From Butyrivibrio sp. MC2021 (GTDB lineage Bacteria > Bacillota > Clostridia > Lachnospirales > Lachnospiraceae): 64,000 bases of DNA. The stretch lies in the NCBI RefSeq assembly GCF_000621605.1, contig NZ_JHXX01000011.1, positions 62,001 through 126,000 on the forward strand, in the 5' to 3' direction. The notes under the pieces are model-generated. The model saw only the letters and a program-made list of their open reading frames with translations. It was not told the DNA's origin and did no database searches. A program made the translations under genes and the position numbers. Of the stretch, positions 18,309-26,917 are shown piece after piece (the first letter of the stretch is position 1; every line of letters begins with the position of its first letter).

Positions 18309-18345
18309 ATTATATATCTCTCATGAATGATAGTCATTTATGAGA
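18309..18345 (-). promoter_or_regulatory. secC-thrS promoter with an overlapping palindrome
   Basis: On the minus strand, -10 TATAAT (18309-18314) and a -35-like ATGACT (18332-18337) are 17 bp apart. A 12-bp inverted repeat with one mismatch (18319-18330 and 18334-18345, loop TAG) covers the -35 and spacer, as a repressor operator would. Confidence 0.5.
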
Positions 18346-18396
18346 ATATCATTCAATATTTTAATATATTTACGGCCGGATGTAAACAAAATAGAT

Positions 18397-20661
18397 TTAG
18401 CCTTCTCTGTACATCCTGATATACTTCCTGAGATTATCAGGTCTCTCCTTGGCGAAGGTCCTAAAGCCCTCCATGGTCTTTTCCCAGGTCGTAACCGAAT
18501 ATCTGCCCTTTTCGGTGGAACCCTTTCCCAAAAGGAGCTCTACCTGTGACAGCCACCCGTCCTTAGTGTGCCATCTGGCGAACTGGTCCTCCATCTCAGG
18601 AGCATAGAGCTTTTCATAGCTGTCAATGGCGGCAAGGACATTTTCTTCTGAAAAAACCGTATCAAGGCACTCTTCGAATCTGTCAAAGAACATCTCCTCG
18701 AACTCAGGATTATTCATAAGAGCATCGATGATCTCCCTATTGTCATCAAAGCCGCGGGAATGATCATCATCAAGCTTGCTCTTGTCATAGTCCTCTGTAA
18801 GAACATATTCAAGAGAATTAAATGCCCTATATCTGAAGGCCTCATCCAGGTCAAATAGTACAGGTCTCCACTTATTGTCTCCGAACTCACTTCCCCGCTG
18901 ATCAGCTCTCCATATTCTGTAGTTGTTGCCGGGCCAGTCGTTGTTCCCAAAGTAGATCTCAGCAATGTAATAGTCTATATAGCTGTCTATATCAATCCTG
19001 TCGCAGACATATCGGTAATTGTCTTTCTTTGACAGATCATTGGTCCTGGCAAAATCCACCAGTTCCAAATAGTCCTGAAGATCCCCGGGAGTGCCGCTGG
19101 TTATCTCCGGAAGATGGGGATCATGACTGGTATTTAGCTTGATCAGCGTAAGGTTCTTGTCATCAATTCCATAGTGCCTGTCAAAATATTCAGGATCCAG
19201 GGTCTCTCTTATATTGTGGATTCCCCAGTACTCACCGTTGATAAAAAGAACAGCCTCTTCCGCAGCCAGTGTATTGACCTTCAGATTGTCAGTAACAAGG
19301 GACTGGGCCAGGGCATCAGCACACATGCTTCTGTTAAAATCAGTTCCTCCGGCCCTGAAAGTTACACTCTCCAGGCCTCTGTCATCGGCCTCTTCACTTA
19401 CGGGAAGGAGTTTAAAAAAGTCCTTCTCAAGGATGCTTCCGGTCTCATCACCTGTGACCTTTATACCCTTTGCCGCATATTTTCTGGAGGCAGCTCCGGT
19501 GAGCTCCGCATCCACCGCTGTAGCGACCAGCCTTTTTCCTGTATTGGTAAAGATCTCCACATAGGCCTTAATGCTTCCCTCTTCGTCGTAGTTTCCCGGT
19601 GGGAAGGCAGTGTTGGTGCTCATCTTGTTGTACTTTTTCCAGATGTAATAAGTCTCTCCCGGAACGTAAATGCCCTTTCTTTCATCGAACATCTTCTCCG
19701 GGTCCACAGACAGAGAAATAATATTAAAGGAGGTCTCAGGATTTACAAAATAGGATTTTGTTATGATCTTATCCGATAAGACGCCGTCCTTCATGATCCT
19801 GGCCTTCACCACCAGTCCCTTATAATCAGCTGAATTTTCCCAGCTGTAGTTCATGGCGTAATTAGGTGTTGTCTTGACGTTACCTATGGTATTGGGCTCA
19901 TCACTTCTGTCTTTTATAAGGATGGGCTTTGAATAAACATAAGAATCTGCGGTGGGGTCAGAGCCGTCCAAGGTATAGACGATTTCTTCTCCCTCGCCGG
20001 CCTTAAGAGTCAGTTCAAATTCGTGATCATATATTCCGGAATCAGCAGAAAATCTCGGGGTTCCAAGAGCTGTATCAATTCTTGTCACCAGAGAAATCTC
20101 CTTGGCATTGTTGGCCTTTCCCGGAGTATTGGCAGATAAAAGAGCCAGCTGTGAAGGATGCTTTTTAAGCCTTCCCACGGAAACGCCGGCCTCCATGTTT
20201 CCATCAAAATAAAGCTCATCCACGCTGCTGCCTGCCGCATCATATAAAGTCAGCGTATCAGAGGAGCTCAGCATAAAATCAGTATGAAGCTCCGCACCTT
20301 CCACAGCCCTGTTTTTACCGGAGGCCCAGACAATAAGATATTCCCCGGCATCGATATAAGACTTTGGAAAGTACCATCTCCCCCTTGAGCCGATGTGATC
20401 CGCAAGAGAAAAGCCCTCCAGATCAATCCTGTCAGAGCCGAAATTATAGAGCTCGATCCAGTCACTGTTATCCCCGTCTTCATCCCTTATCTCACCCAGA
20501 TTGGAATAAAGAGCTTCGTTGATGCAAAGGGATATTCCCCCGGAATTCTCAGGATAATCATCGCTGTCATCCAGCTCCATACCTATACAAACAAACATAA
20601 GGATAACCGCAGCCGCCAGTGAAAGCAGCCCCAATATCCTGTAAAAACTTCTGCTTTTCAA
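18397..20661 (-). CDS. CotH-family kinase with lamin-tail and chitobiase-like domains
   Basis: A 754-aa surface protein. One N-terminal membrane helix (about 9-28) is followed by a lamin-tail domain (about 45-160, SDWIELYNFGSDRIDLEGF), a CHB_HEX_C-type beta domain (about 200-315, VYTLDGSDPTADSYVYSKP) and a CotH domain (about 335-745). The CotH part has INGEYWGIHNIRE and the metal-binding DxD in LFDLDEAFR (about residue 603), so it should be an active protein kinase of the spore-coat CotH type. It starts with TTG, 4 bp past DUF4956. CotH, VTC and DUF4956 genes commonly travel together. It is the last gene of the operon that begins with the lasso B2 protease. Confidence 0.85.
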   Translation of the reverse strand: MKSRSFYRILGLLSLAAAVILMFVCIGMELDDSDDYPENSGGISLCINEALYSNLGEIRDEDGDNSDWIELYNFGSDRIDLEGFSLADHIGSRGRWYFPKSYIDAGEYLIVWASGKNRAVEGAELHTDFMLSSSDTLTLYDAAGSSVDELYFDGNMEAGVSVGRLKKHPSQLALLSANTPGKANNAKEISLVTRIDTALGTPRFSADSGIYDHEFELTLKAGEGEEIVYTLDGSDPTADSYVYSKPILIKDRSDEPNTIGNVKTTPNYAMNYSWENSADYKGLVVKARIMKDGVLSDKIITKSYFVNPETSFNIISLSVDPEKMFDERKGIYVPGETYYIWKKYNKMSTNTAFPPGNYDEEGSIKAYVEIFTNTGKRLVATAVDAELTGAASRKYAAKGIKVTGDETGSILEKDFFKLLPVSEEADDRGLESVTFRAGGTDFNRSMCADALAQSLVTDNLKVNTLAAEEAVLFINGEYWGIHNIRETLDPEYFDRHYGIDDKNLTLIKLNTSHDPHLPEITSGTPGDLQDYLELVDFARTNDLSKKDNYRYVCDRIDIDSYIDYYIAEIYFGNNDWPGNNYRIWRADQRGSEFGDNKWRPVLFDLDEAFRYRAFNSLEYVLTEDYDKSKLDDDHSRGFDDNREIIDALMNNPEFEEMFFDRFEECLDTVFSEENVLAAIDSYEKLYAPEMEDQFARWHTKDGWLSQVELLLGKGSTEKGRYSVTTWEKTMEGFRTFAKERPDNLRKYIRMYREG

Positions 20662-20665
20662 GAGA

Positions 20666-21337
20666 TTACCCCGCGATTTCTCCGTTATAGGTTACGATGT
20701 TGATGCCGCTTACACCCTCAAGGGCCTTGAGCTCATTTGCAAGCTCTCCGTCCTTATCCTTTGCAAAAGATACCTCATAGGTGATGTCGCAGCTTACTGA
20801 ATTAAGGTTGCGCATCTTGAGGTTAACCTTTTTGCAGTGTCTGTTAACAGTCTCTGTAACCTTGTCTGCATCAAGGCTGTCATTTCCATGGACAATAACA
20901 AGATAGGTGTTGTCATCAAAAACACCTCTGCTGATGAAGAAAAGAATAATGGCGATCACTATGCTGCCAAGAATAGCTATGGCATAGATTCCTGAGCCGC
21001 AGGAAATACCAACGGCGATGGCCCAGAAAATATAGGCGGAATCCTTGGTGTCCTTGACCGCTGTTCTGAATCTGATGATTGAAAGAGCACCCACCATACC
21101 AAGGGAAAGGGCCAGGTTGCTTCCGATTATCATCATTACCATAGTGGTGATCACAGTGATAAGAAGAAGTGTCACATTGAAGTTCTTGGAATACATAACT
21201 CCCGTGAAGGTCTTCTTGTAGACAAAATAGATAAAGAATGCCAGAATTACTGACATTATGAGGCCTATTGCCACCTCAAGCAATGAAATGTTAGTGTTGT
21301 TCTCCAGTAAATAATATAACAGTTCCTTCTTACTCAT
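20666..21337 (-). CDS. DUF4956 membrane protein of the VTC/CotH module
   Basis: A 223-aa protein with four membrane helices in the N-terminal 140 residues. The conserved LSLGMVGALSIIRFRTAVKD segment lies between helices 2 and 3, and a cytosolic alpha/beta domain follows (about 140-220). DUF4956 has no proven activity. It is consistently encoded beside VTC-domain polyphosphate polymerases and CotH proteins, as here, which suggests a membrane part of a polyphosphate or envelope system. A GGGGAG ribosome binding site precedes ATG 21337, 21 bp after the VTC gene. Confidence 0.88.
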   Translation of the reverse strand: MSKKELLYYLLENNTNISLLEVAIGLIMSVILAFFIYFVYKKTFTGVMYSKNFNVTLLLITVITTMVMMIIGSNLALSLGMVGALSIIRFRTAVKDTKDSAYIFWAIAVGISCGSGIYAIAILGSIVIAIILFFISRGVFDDNTYLVIVHGNDSLDADKVTETVNRHCKKVNLKMRNLNSVSCDITYEVSFAKDKDGELANELKALEGVSGINIVTYNGEIAG

Positions 21338-21358
21338 ACACTCTCCCCTAAAAATCTT

Positions 21359-22054
21359 TTATCCCAACTGCTGTCTTGCAAGACAGTATTTGCTGATTGA
21401 TGAATTCAGCAGCATGGCACTGCTGATGGCTTCCTTAATGAAATGCGGAAGCATCTGGTCGTACTTAACTTCCAATACCGTTACAGGCTCCCTTATAAGC
21501 GGTGTCATGGGAAGTTCCCTGTCATAAAGCCTGTCGGAGGCTGCTGCCCTGATGTTCTTGTCAAAGGTGATCCTGACATTATGCTCCGGGTAGATAAAAG
21601 CCTCACGCTCATAGTCCACCACTGTCTTTGGGCTGTACAGACCACCCTCCATAATGTTCCTGGCCTTACCGGCCACAGGACTTGTAAATGATGAAAGGGC
21701 TGAAAAATCCCCACTTATCAGCCTCTCAGCGTCGTCTCTTGTTATTGACAAGGACTCCTTTAACATATAGGAGTTAAAACGATTCTTGATCTCAAGCTTG
21801 GCCTTATCGGAATCAGTGTCATAGATCCTGATCCTTATCTTCTTACGCATCTCCACGCCGGCCATCTTGGTCATATAATCAACGTTGTCCACCGAATCGA
21901 AATAAAGGCTTCTTATATAATACTGCCCCTTCTCTCCCATGTTGGGATCCGGAGTCATGATACCCTCCAAAAGTCCCTTTAGATAGTGGTATTCCTGAAG
22001 ACTTAAGTAGAACTTCCACTCGCTTCGGTAGACGTTTAATACATTCTCGCTCAT
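21359..22054 (-). CDS. VTC-domain polyphosphate polymerase
   Basis: A 231-aa soluble VTC-domain protein. The family makes polyphosphate from ATP inside a beta-barrel tunnel lined by basic residues. Those residues are visible in YRSEWKFYL, KKIRIRIYD, KLEIKNRF, YEREAF and RITFDKNI, with metal-binding acidic residues in VLEVKYDQ. The ATG at 22054 is preferred to a GTG at 22060 that touches the stop of the previous gene, because the AGG motif is spaced correctly only for the ATG. It lies between a GT2 and DUF4956 in a tight operon. It lacks the SPX domain of eukaryotic Vtc4. Confidence 0.88.
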   Translation of the reverse strand: MSENVLNVYRSEWKFYLSLQEYHYLKGLLEGIMTPDPNMGEKGQYYIRSLYFDSVDNVDYMTKMAGVEMRKKIRIRIYDTDSDKAKLEIKNRFNSYMLKESLSITRDDAERLISGDFSALSSFTSPVAGKARNIMEGGLYSPKTVVDYEREAFIYPEHNVRITFDKNIRAAASDRLYDRELPMTPLIREPVTVLEVKYDQMLPHFIKEAISSAMLLNSSISKYCLARQQLG

Positions 22055-22060
22055 GAACAC

Positions 22061-23062
22061 CTACTTTCTTCCCAGGAATCTGTACATATGGTAGATAGCC
22101 CGGGCATTCCTGGTGAGAACGAAATACTTGGCAAAAAGCCTTCTGGACTCAAGATGAGCAATTCTGAGGGCGCTTCGAAGCTTGCTGTTGTCACAGATTT
22201 TTCTGATAAGAGCCAGCTTCTCCTTTTTGGACATTCCCTCTTTGCAGCTGATCTGCTTGAGGTTGGTGGATACCAGCTTGACATAGAGCTCAGAAAAATC
22301 TCTTATGCGGTCCTCATTATTATCATACTTGGCGCAATATTTAAGCGCATTGTCATAGAACTCCGTAACGGAATCAAAGTAGCCATCCACATATTTGGTG
22401 ATAAGGCTTCCTGAACTTCTGACATAATAGACATAATATTTTTTGCTGTTAACAGCAATCTTCTCCGCATACTGAAGCATCCTTGAAGCAAATATAATGT
22501 CCTCATAAATCGGAAATTCGGGAAGGAATTCCAAATGATTCTTCCTTAAAAATTCCATCTTATAGAGCTTGTTCCAGGGGGCATTAAAAACCTCGTACTT
22601 AATGGCCTTCCCCAAAACCTTATGGAAGAACTCTTCCCCCGAGCCTTCAAAATCTCCTGAATAGGGGTTGTCCTTTTTCACATCGGTATCTACGTTGTAG
22701 TACCAGAAATTGAACAACACCACATCAGCTCCGGACCTGAGGGCTATCTCAACATTGTCGGATACAAGCCCGAGAGTGATATCATCATCCACATCCACAT
22801 AGACCACGTAGTCCCCGGTGGCTGCTGCTGTTCCGGCATTCCTTGCTGCGCTGAGACCGCCGTTCTTCTGATGAACTACCACAAATCTGTCATCCCCTGC
22901 TGCCACCTCATCACACATAGCCGGTGTATTGTCACTGCTTCCGTCATCCACCAGAACAAACTCAAGGTTGTCATAGGTCTGTTCTTTAAGATTCTTAACG
23001 CAGTTATCTATATACTTTTCTCCGTTATAAACCGGAACTACCACACTTACCTTAGCACTCAT
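22061..23062 (-). CDS. GT2 family glycosyltransferase
   Basis: A 333-aa GT-A fold enzyme: VSVVVPVYNGEKYI at the N-terminus, VLVDDGSSDNTPAM, NGGLSAARNAG and the metal-binding YVDVDDDI at about residue 90. The C-terminal 100 residues are helical. It should transfer a sugar from a nucleotide donor to an envelope glycan. It follows the histidine kinase by 15 bp and directly abuts the VTC gene. The substrate cannot be predicted. Confidence 0.9.
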   Translation of the reverse strand: MSAKVSVVVPVYNGEKYIDNCVKNLKEQTYDNLEFVLVDDGSSDNTPAMCDEVAAGDDRFVVVHQKNGGLSAARNAGTAAATGDYVVYVDVDDDITLGLVSDNVEIALRSGADVVLFNFWYYNVDTDVKKDNPYSGDFEGSGEEFFHKVLGKAIKYEVFNAPWNKLYKMEFLRKNHLEFLPEFPIYEDIIFASRMLQYAEKIAVNSKKYYVYYVRSSGSLITKYVDGYFDSVTEFYDNALKYCAKYDNNEDRIRDFSELYVKLVSTNLKQISCKEGMSKKEKLALIRKICDNSKLRSALRIAHLESRRLFAKYFVLTRNARAIYHMYRFLGRK

Positions 23063-23077
23063 GAAATCTCCCCGAAT

Positions 23078-23899
23078 TTACTGCCTGTCTGCCACAGGTA
23101 TAGTCACGGTAAAAGTACTGCCCTTGCCAAGCTCTGATCTGCACTCAACAGATCCCCCGTGATTTTCTACAATTGTCTTAACGATAGACAGTCCCAGGCC
23201 GCTGCTGGTCTCCTTGGAAGGAGTCCTGGCACCGGACACTCTGTAGGTTCTGTCAAATATATAGGGAAGGGACTCCTTGGGGATTCCCTGTCCATTATCC
23301 TTCACATAAAAGAATACATTTTCCCCATCTACTCCTGCCCCCAGGGCAATGGTGCTGCCCTCATCGGAGTATTTACGGGCATTAATAAAAAGATTATCTA
23401 ACACCCTGCTGAGCTTTGCAACATCTATATTCACAATTACGTCCAAATCTTCAGGAACTTCCAGTACAAGTTTATAATTGTCATACTTCTCGTCAAGCTC
23501 AGCTGCGAAGAAATATTCCTCCAGAAACTGGGACAGAGGAACCTTATTAAGATTAAATTCCTCTCTGCCACTCTCAATGCAGGTCATATAATACAGGTCA
23601 CTGATAAGAGCCTCCAGAGTCCTGGTTCTGGCATCCAGGAGATTAAGCATGGCCTTTCTCTCCTCATCAGGAAAATTAAGAACACCGTCCTTGCTCTTCT
23701 CCTTCATATAATCCACTGTGCTGCGGATGGCTGTGAGAGGCGCCCTGAGGTCATGGGAGATATTCTCAAGCATAAGAGTTCTCTCCCTCTCTGCGATCTG
23801 AAGTTTTTTATTGGCTTCCAGGAGTTTGGCAGAAAGATCTGCCACAGTGTCACTGGCAACAACCGGCTGCTGAAATTTCTTTTTAGTATTCATGATCAT
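23078..23899 (-). CDS. Sensor histidine kinase without membrane or sensor domain
   Basis: A 273-aa cytosolic kinase. A short coiled coil (about 22-45) leads into HisKA with the phospho-acceptor His in ENISHDLRAPLTAI. The HATPase_c domain follows, with the N box NARKYS, G1 DNGQGIP, F box FDRTYR and G2 GLGLSI. No transmembrane helix or PAS/GAF domain precedes the H box, so the signal must come from the cytosol or a partner protein. Its start overlaps the response regulator stop by 4 bp. An ATG at 23893 has better spacing from AAGGAA and may be used instead. Confidence 0.92.
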   Translation of the reverse strand: MIMNTKKKFQQPVVASDTVADLSAKLLEANKKLQIAERERTLMLENISHDLRAPLTAIRSTVDYMKEKSKDGVLNFPDEERKAMLNLLDARTRTLEALISDLYYMTCIESGREEFNLNKVPLSQFLEEYFFAAELDEKYDNYKLVLEVPEDLDVIVNIDVAKLSRVLDNLFINARKYSDEGSTIALGAGVDGENVFFYVKDNGQGIPKESLPYIFDRTYRVSGARTPSKETSSGLGLSIVKTIVENHGGSVECRSELGKGSTFTVTIPVADRQ

Positions 23900-24591
23900 T
23901 TCCTTAGCTTCATTAATTTGTAACCCTTGGACCAGACGGTCTCAATAAAGTTATCTATTCCGGTCTGACCCTCTATCTTCTTGCGAAGCCTGGAAACATT
24001 GACCATTACGTTCCTTCTGTCTGTCTCTATATAGCTGCCCCAGAGCTGGGTTCCGATTTCCTCGAAGGTGATCTCCTTGCCCACGTTCTTGGCAAGAAAC
24101 AGGACGAGGTCGTATTCCTTATTGGAAATGGGAATCTCCTCTCCCTCGTAGTAGAGCTTGTGCTTTTCTTTATCAATGTAAAAAGGATTAAGGTCTATTA
24201 TAACGCTGCTTTTTTCCTTTTTGGCTGAGGCCATGCTCTTGCGGACATGGGAAGTCATTCTGGCATAGAGCTCTCTAAGACTGTAGGGCTTTTCAATATA
24301 ATCATCGCCCCCGGCTTCAAAGCCCTCTACCTTGTCATCCTCAGACACCTTTCCGGATAAAAACAGTACCGGAACCTCTGTTATATTCCTTATCTGCCTG
24401 CAAAGGGAAAAGCCGTCCACCTCAGGCATCATAACATCAAGGAAAATGCAGTGGGGTTTGAAGCTCTCCACAAGACTCAGGGCCTTTTGGGGCTCGCTGC
24501 AGACCTCTACCTTGCACTCCTTTTCCTCAAAAAATTTCTTATTGACTTCAAGAACTTCAATATCATCATCAATCATCAGAATCTTGTACAT
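23896..24591 (-). CDS. OmpR/PhoB-type response regulator
   Basis: A 231-aa regulator. The receiver domain has the phosphorylatable Asp in IFLDVMMPEVDG and the conserved Lys in YIEKPYSLREL. The C-terminal winged-helix DNA-binding domain (about 130-231) ends WSKGYKL. It pairs with the overlapping histidine kinase. Its place directly after the exporter gene suggests that it controls the RiPP/envelope genes around it. A GGAGGAAG ribosome binding site precedes ATG 24591. Confidence 0.94.
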   Translation of the reverse strand: MYKILMIDDDIEVLEVNKKFFEEKECKVEVCSEPQKALSLVESFKPHCIFLDVMMPEVDGFSLCRQIRNITEVPVLFLSGKVSEDDKVEGFEAGGDDYIEKPYSLRELYARMTSHVRKSMASAKKEKSSVIIDLNPFYIDKEKHKLYYEGEEIPISNKEYDLVLFLAKNVGKEITFEEIGTQLWGSYIETDRRNVMVNVSRLRKKIEGQTGIDNFIETVWSKGYKLMKLRK

Positions 24592-24604
24592 AGCTTCCTC
24601 CGAA

Positions 24605-26299
24605 TTAGACAGCGTCTCTCATCTTCTTATCAACGATCTGTATCTCTCTGTCGCAGTACTGAAGCACTGACCTTCTGTGGGTTATAAGAAGGCAGGTAGG
24701 TGAAGGATTCCACTTCCTGATGCCCTCAAGAACGCTGAGCTCAGTGCTCTCATCCAGGGATGAGGTGGCCTCATCAAGAATAAGGAAGGGCGCTCTTCTT
24801 ACAAGAGCTCTTGCAATGGCTATTCTCTGGGCCTGTCCCTCAGAGATACCTACACCCTTCTCTCCGATAATAGTATCCACACCCTGAGGAAGCTCCATTA
24901 CAAAGTCATAGGCTGATGCGCTCTTAAGAGCAATAATGATCTCCTCATCAGTGGCATCCTTATTTCCCATAAGGACATTGTCCTTGATACTTCCGCTAAA
25001 TAATGTATTGCCCTGAGGCACGTAGGATATAAAGTTTCTGGCATCAGGACTTGCAGGCATCTCCTCACCCTTCTCATTATAGAAAGTGATGCTTCCCTGC
25101 ATCTTCTGGGTAAAGGCCATGATAAGACGAACCAGTGTGGTCTTACCTATTCCGGACTTACCGACGATGGCGGTGAACTCACCGGGCTTAAACTCAATGT
25201 CAGCTCCGTCAAAAACAAGTTCATCCGTATATCCAAAGGACACATTGGTTACCTTGACACCGATATGCTCGGGATGAATGGTCCTTCCAAGGTATTCCTC
25301 CTTTGGAAGGTTCTGCAGTTCAATGATACGTCCCGCAGAAGCCAGCATGGTGATGATCTTTGGTACCAGCTGAGCCAGGCCCAGAACAGGAGACTGAATC
25401 CTGTTTACCAGTGTAAGGAACACTGTCATTGTACCATAGGTGATGCTTCCCTTTGCAATACATATTGCGCCCCAGGCAAAGGCCACGATGTATCCAAACT
25501 GGAAGGAAAGTCCCATAACAGTTGAAGCAAAAAGGTTGGTTCTGTTCTTTTTAAGAACCCAGTAAATACGCTCGTCGCGGAGCTGTGTAAGTCTCTTTTC
25601 CGAATAATCCTCAAGGCAGAAGCTCTTCTCTATAAGAATGTTGGCCAGGGACTCCTGCATAAAGGATCTGTACTTGGACTCTGTCTGCTGAACCTTGATC
25701 GTAAGATATTTGAGCTTTCTTCCAAGCCAAACACTTGCCAGCATGGCTACAGGTGCCACCAACAGGGCAAATATGGCAAGACGCAGATCGTAATAAGCCA
25801 AAGTAACGAAAGTAACCACAAGCTCTACAAAAAGCTTGATTATCTTGGGTATGGTTCTGGAAATACCGTCGGATACAGAGCCCACATCGCTGGTAAGTCT
25901 TGTCATCAGGTCTCCTGTGTGATATTTGGCGATATCAAGCCAACTGGTATCAAGGATCCTTCTGTAGACCCTCTTTCTGATACCAAATCCGAACTTCTCA
26001 TAAACCACTACGGATATCAGCTCACTTACCACTGAAAGAGTCTGGCTGGCCAGAATGATCAGTACATATATGATGATGATGGACCAGAGCTCTGAGAGAT
26101 TGCCTCCTGTGGCCTTATCAATCAGCTCCTTGCCTATGATGGCCATTCCCACGGAGGTAAGGGTCGCAATAAGGTCAAAGGCCAGAAGCAGTGAAAGCTG
26201 CGGTATATAGGGCTTGGTATAGTTAAGGACCCACTTAAAATACTTCCCCGCATCATCTCTTTTATTCCAATAATGTTTTATCTTTGCCATTTTCCCCAT
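24605..26299 (-). CDS. ABC transporter (TMD-NBD), lasso-peptide exporter type
   Basis: A 564-aa half-transporter with six membrane helices (about 30-310) and a C-terminal ATPase. Walker A is GKSGIGKTT, the signature is degenerate (ISEGQAQR instead of LSGGQ), Walker B is FLILDEATSSLD and the switch is ITHRRS. The SEGQ signature and the TAATG coupling to the B2 protease gene fit the exporter (D) of lasso-peptide clusters. It lacks a peptidase C39 domain, as expected when leader removal is done by B1/B2. The two-component genes follow 13 bp later. Confidence 0.88.
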   Translation of the reverse strand: MGKMAKIKHYWNKRDDAGKYFKWVLNYTKPYIPQLSLLLAFDLIATLTSVGMAIIGKELIDKATGGNLSELWSIIIIYVLIILASQTLSVVSELISVVVYEKFGFGIRKRVYRRILDTSWLDIAKYHTGDLMTRLTSDVGSVSDGISRTIPKIIKLFVELVVTFVTLAYYDLRLAIFALLVAPVAMLASVWLGRKLKYLTIKVQQTESKYRSFMQESLANILIEKSFCLEDYSEKRLTQLRDERIYWVLKKNRTNLFASTVMGLSFQFGYIVAFAWGAICIAKGSITYGTMTVFLTLVNRIQSPVLGLAQLVPKIITMLASAGRIIELQNLPKEEYLGRTIHPEHIGVKVTNVSFGYTDELVFDGADIEFKPGEFTAIVGKSGIGKTTLVRLIMAFTQKMQGSITFYNEKGEEMPASPDARNFISYVPQGNTLFSGSIKDNVLMGNKDATDEEIIIALKSASAYDFVMELPQGVDTIIGEKGVGISEGQAQRIAIARALVRRAPFLILDEATSSLDESTELSVLEGIRKWNPSPTCLLITHRRSVLQYCDREIQIVDKKMRDAV

Positions 26300-26757
26300 T
26301 ACTTTTTAACCCTCGCTTTAAATCTGTCTACTATGGCATAGCCGTCCTTGGCGCCATTCCCACCGGTAACGAAAAGCTGTCCCACCCTGATCCAGGCATG
26401 GGCCACCATTTTCTTGTTTTCATCCAGCTTACACCCCAGATAAAGAGTGGATTCAATGCCCTTTTCAGCCAAAAGTTTCTGGGCTGTAAGAGCCCTTACA
26501 AGGCACTTGCTCTCCCACCGGGTTTTACTGCAGACCTGGTTCACTGCATAGGAAACTTTCTTGCAAAAACGGTATTCCTCCGGAGTGGCTTCATAGGAGG
26601 ATTCCTCCCCCTCTATTCCCCATTTTTTATTAAGCTTTTTGGTGTCCGCATATAACATCTGAAACCGGTATCTTGCAGATAATCCCCAGGCTTTCAGGGT
26701 TATTGCCTTGTGTTCATTGTACCTGATGAACCGGTACGTTCTACCTATGATTCCCAT
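26299..26757 (-). CDS. Lasso-peptide leader protease B2 (transglutaminase-like)
   Basis: A 152-aa protein of the lasso B2 family, a transglutaminase-fold cysteine protease that cuts the leader from the precursor with the help of the PqqD-like B1 protein. The catalytic Cys85 is in SKCLVRALTAQKLLA, His120 in VAHAWIRVG, and an Asp near 144 in YAIVDRF. It is the first gene of the minus-strand operon. Its stop overlaps the exporter start (TAATG). It is divergent from the precursor gene, 160 bp away. No B1 gene is adjacent. The candidate is at 46970-47233. Confidence 0.88.
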   Translation of the reverse strand: MGIIGRTYRFIRYNEHKAITLKAWGLSARYRFQMLYADTKKLNKKWGIEGEESSYEATPEEYRFCKKVSYAVNQVCSKTRWESKCLVRALTAQKLLAEKGIESTLYLGCKLDENKKMVAHAWIRVGQLFVTGGNGAKDGYAIVDRFKARVKK

Positions 26758-26892
26758 ATATCTTTACCTTTCAATCCTGTCCCATGTTCGAAAACTCATC
26801 ACAAATTATAATCGATTCATAAAATTTTTATAAAAAAATTACAGTTTTGATAGATTTCTTTACTATAAAAAAACTTCGCATTATCCTTTTCT

Positions 26893-26910
26893 TATAATTC
26901 AAAAGGAGGA
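26893..26910 (+). promoter_or_regulatory. -10 box and ribosome binding site of the precursor gene
   Basis: TATAAT (26893-26898) and a very strong AAAGGAGGA (26902-26910) sit directly before ATG 26918. The -10 is so close that the leader would be about 15 nt. I see no good -35. The 160-bp gap shared with the divergent B2 gene is AT-rich and also holds a TATAAT for the minus strand. Confidence 0.45.
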
Positions 26911-26917
26911 AGCAACT

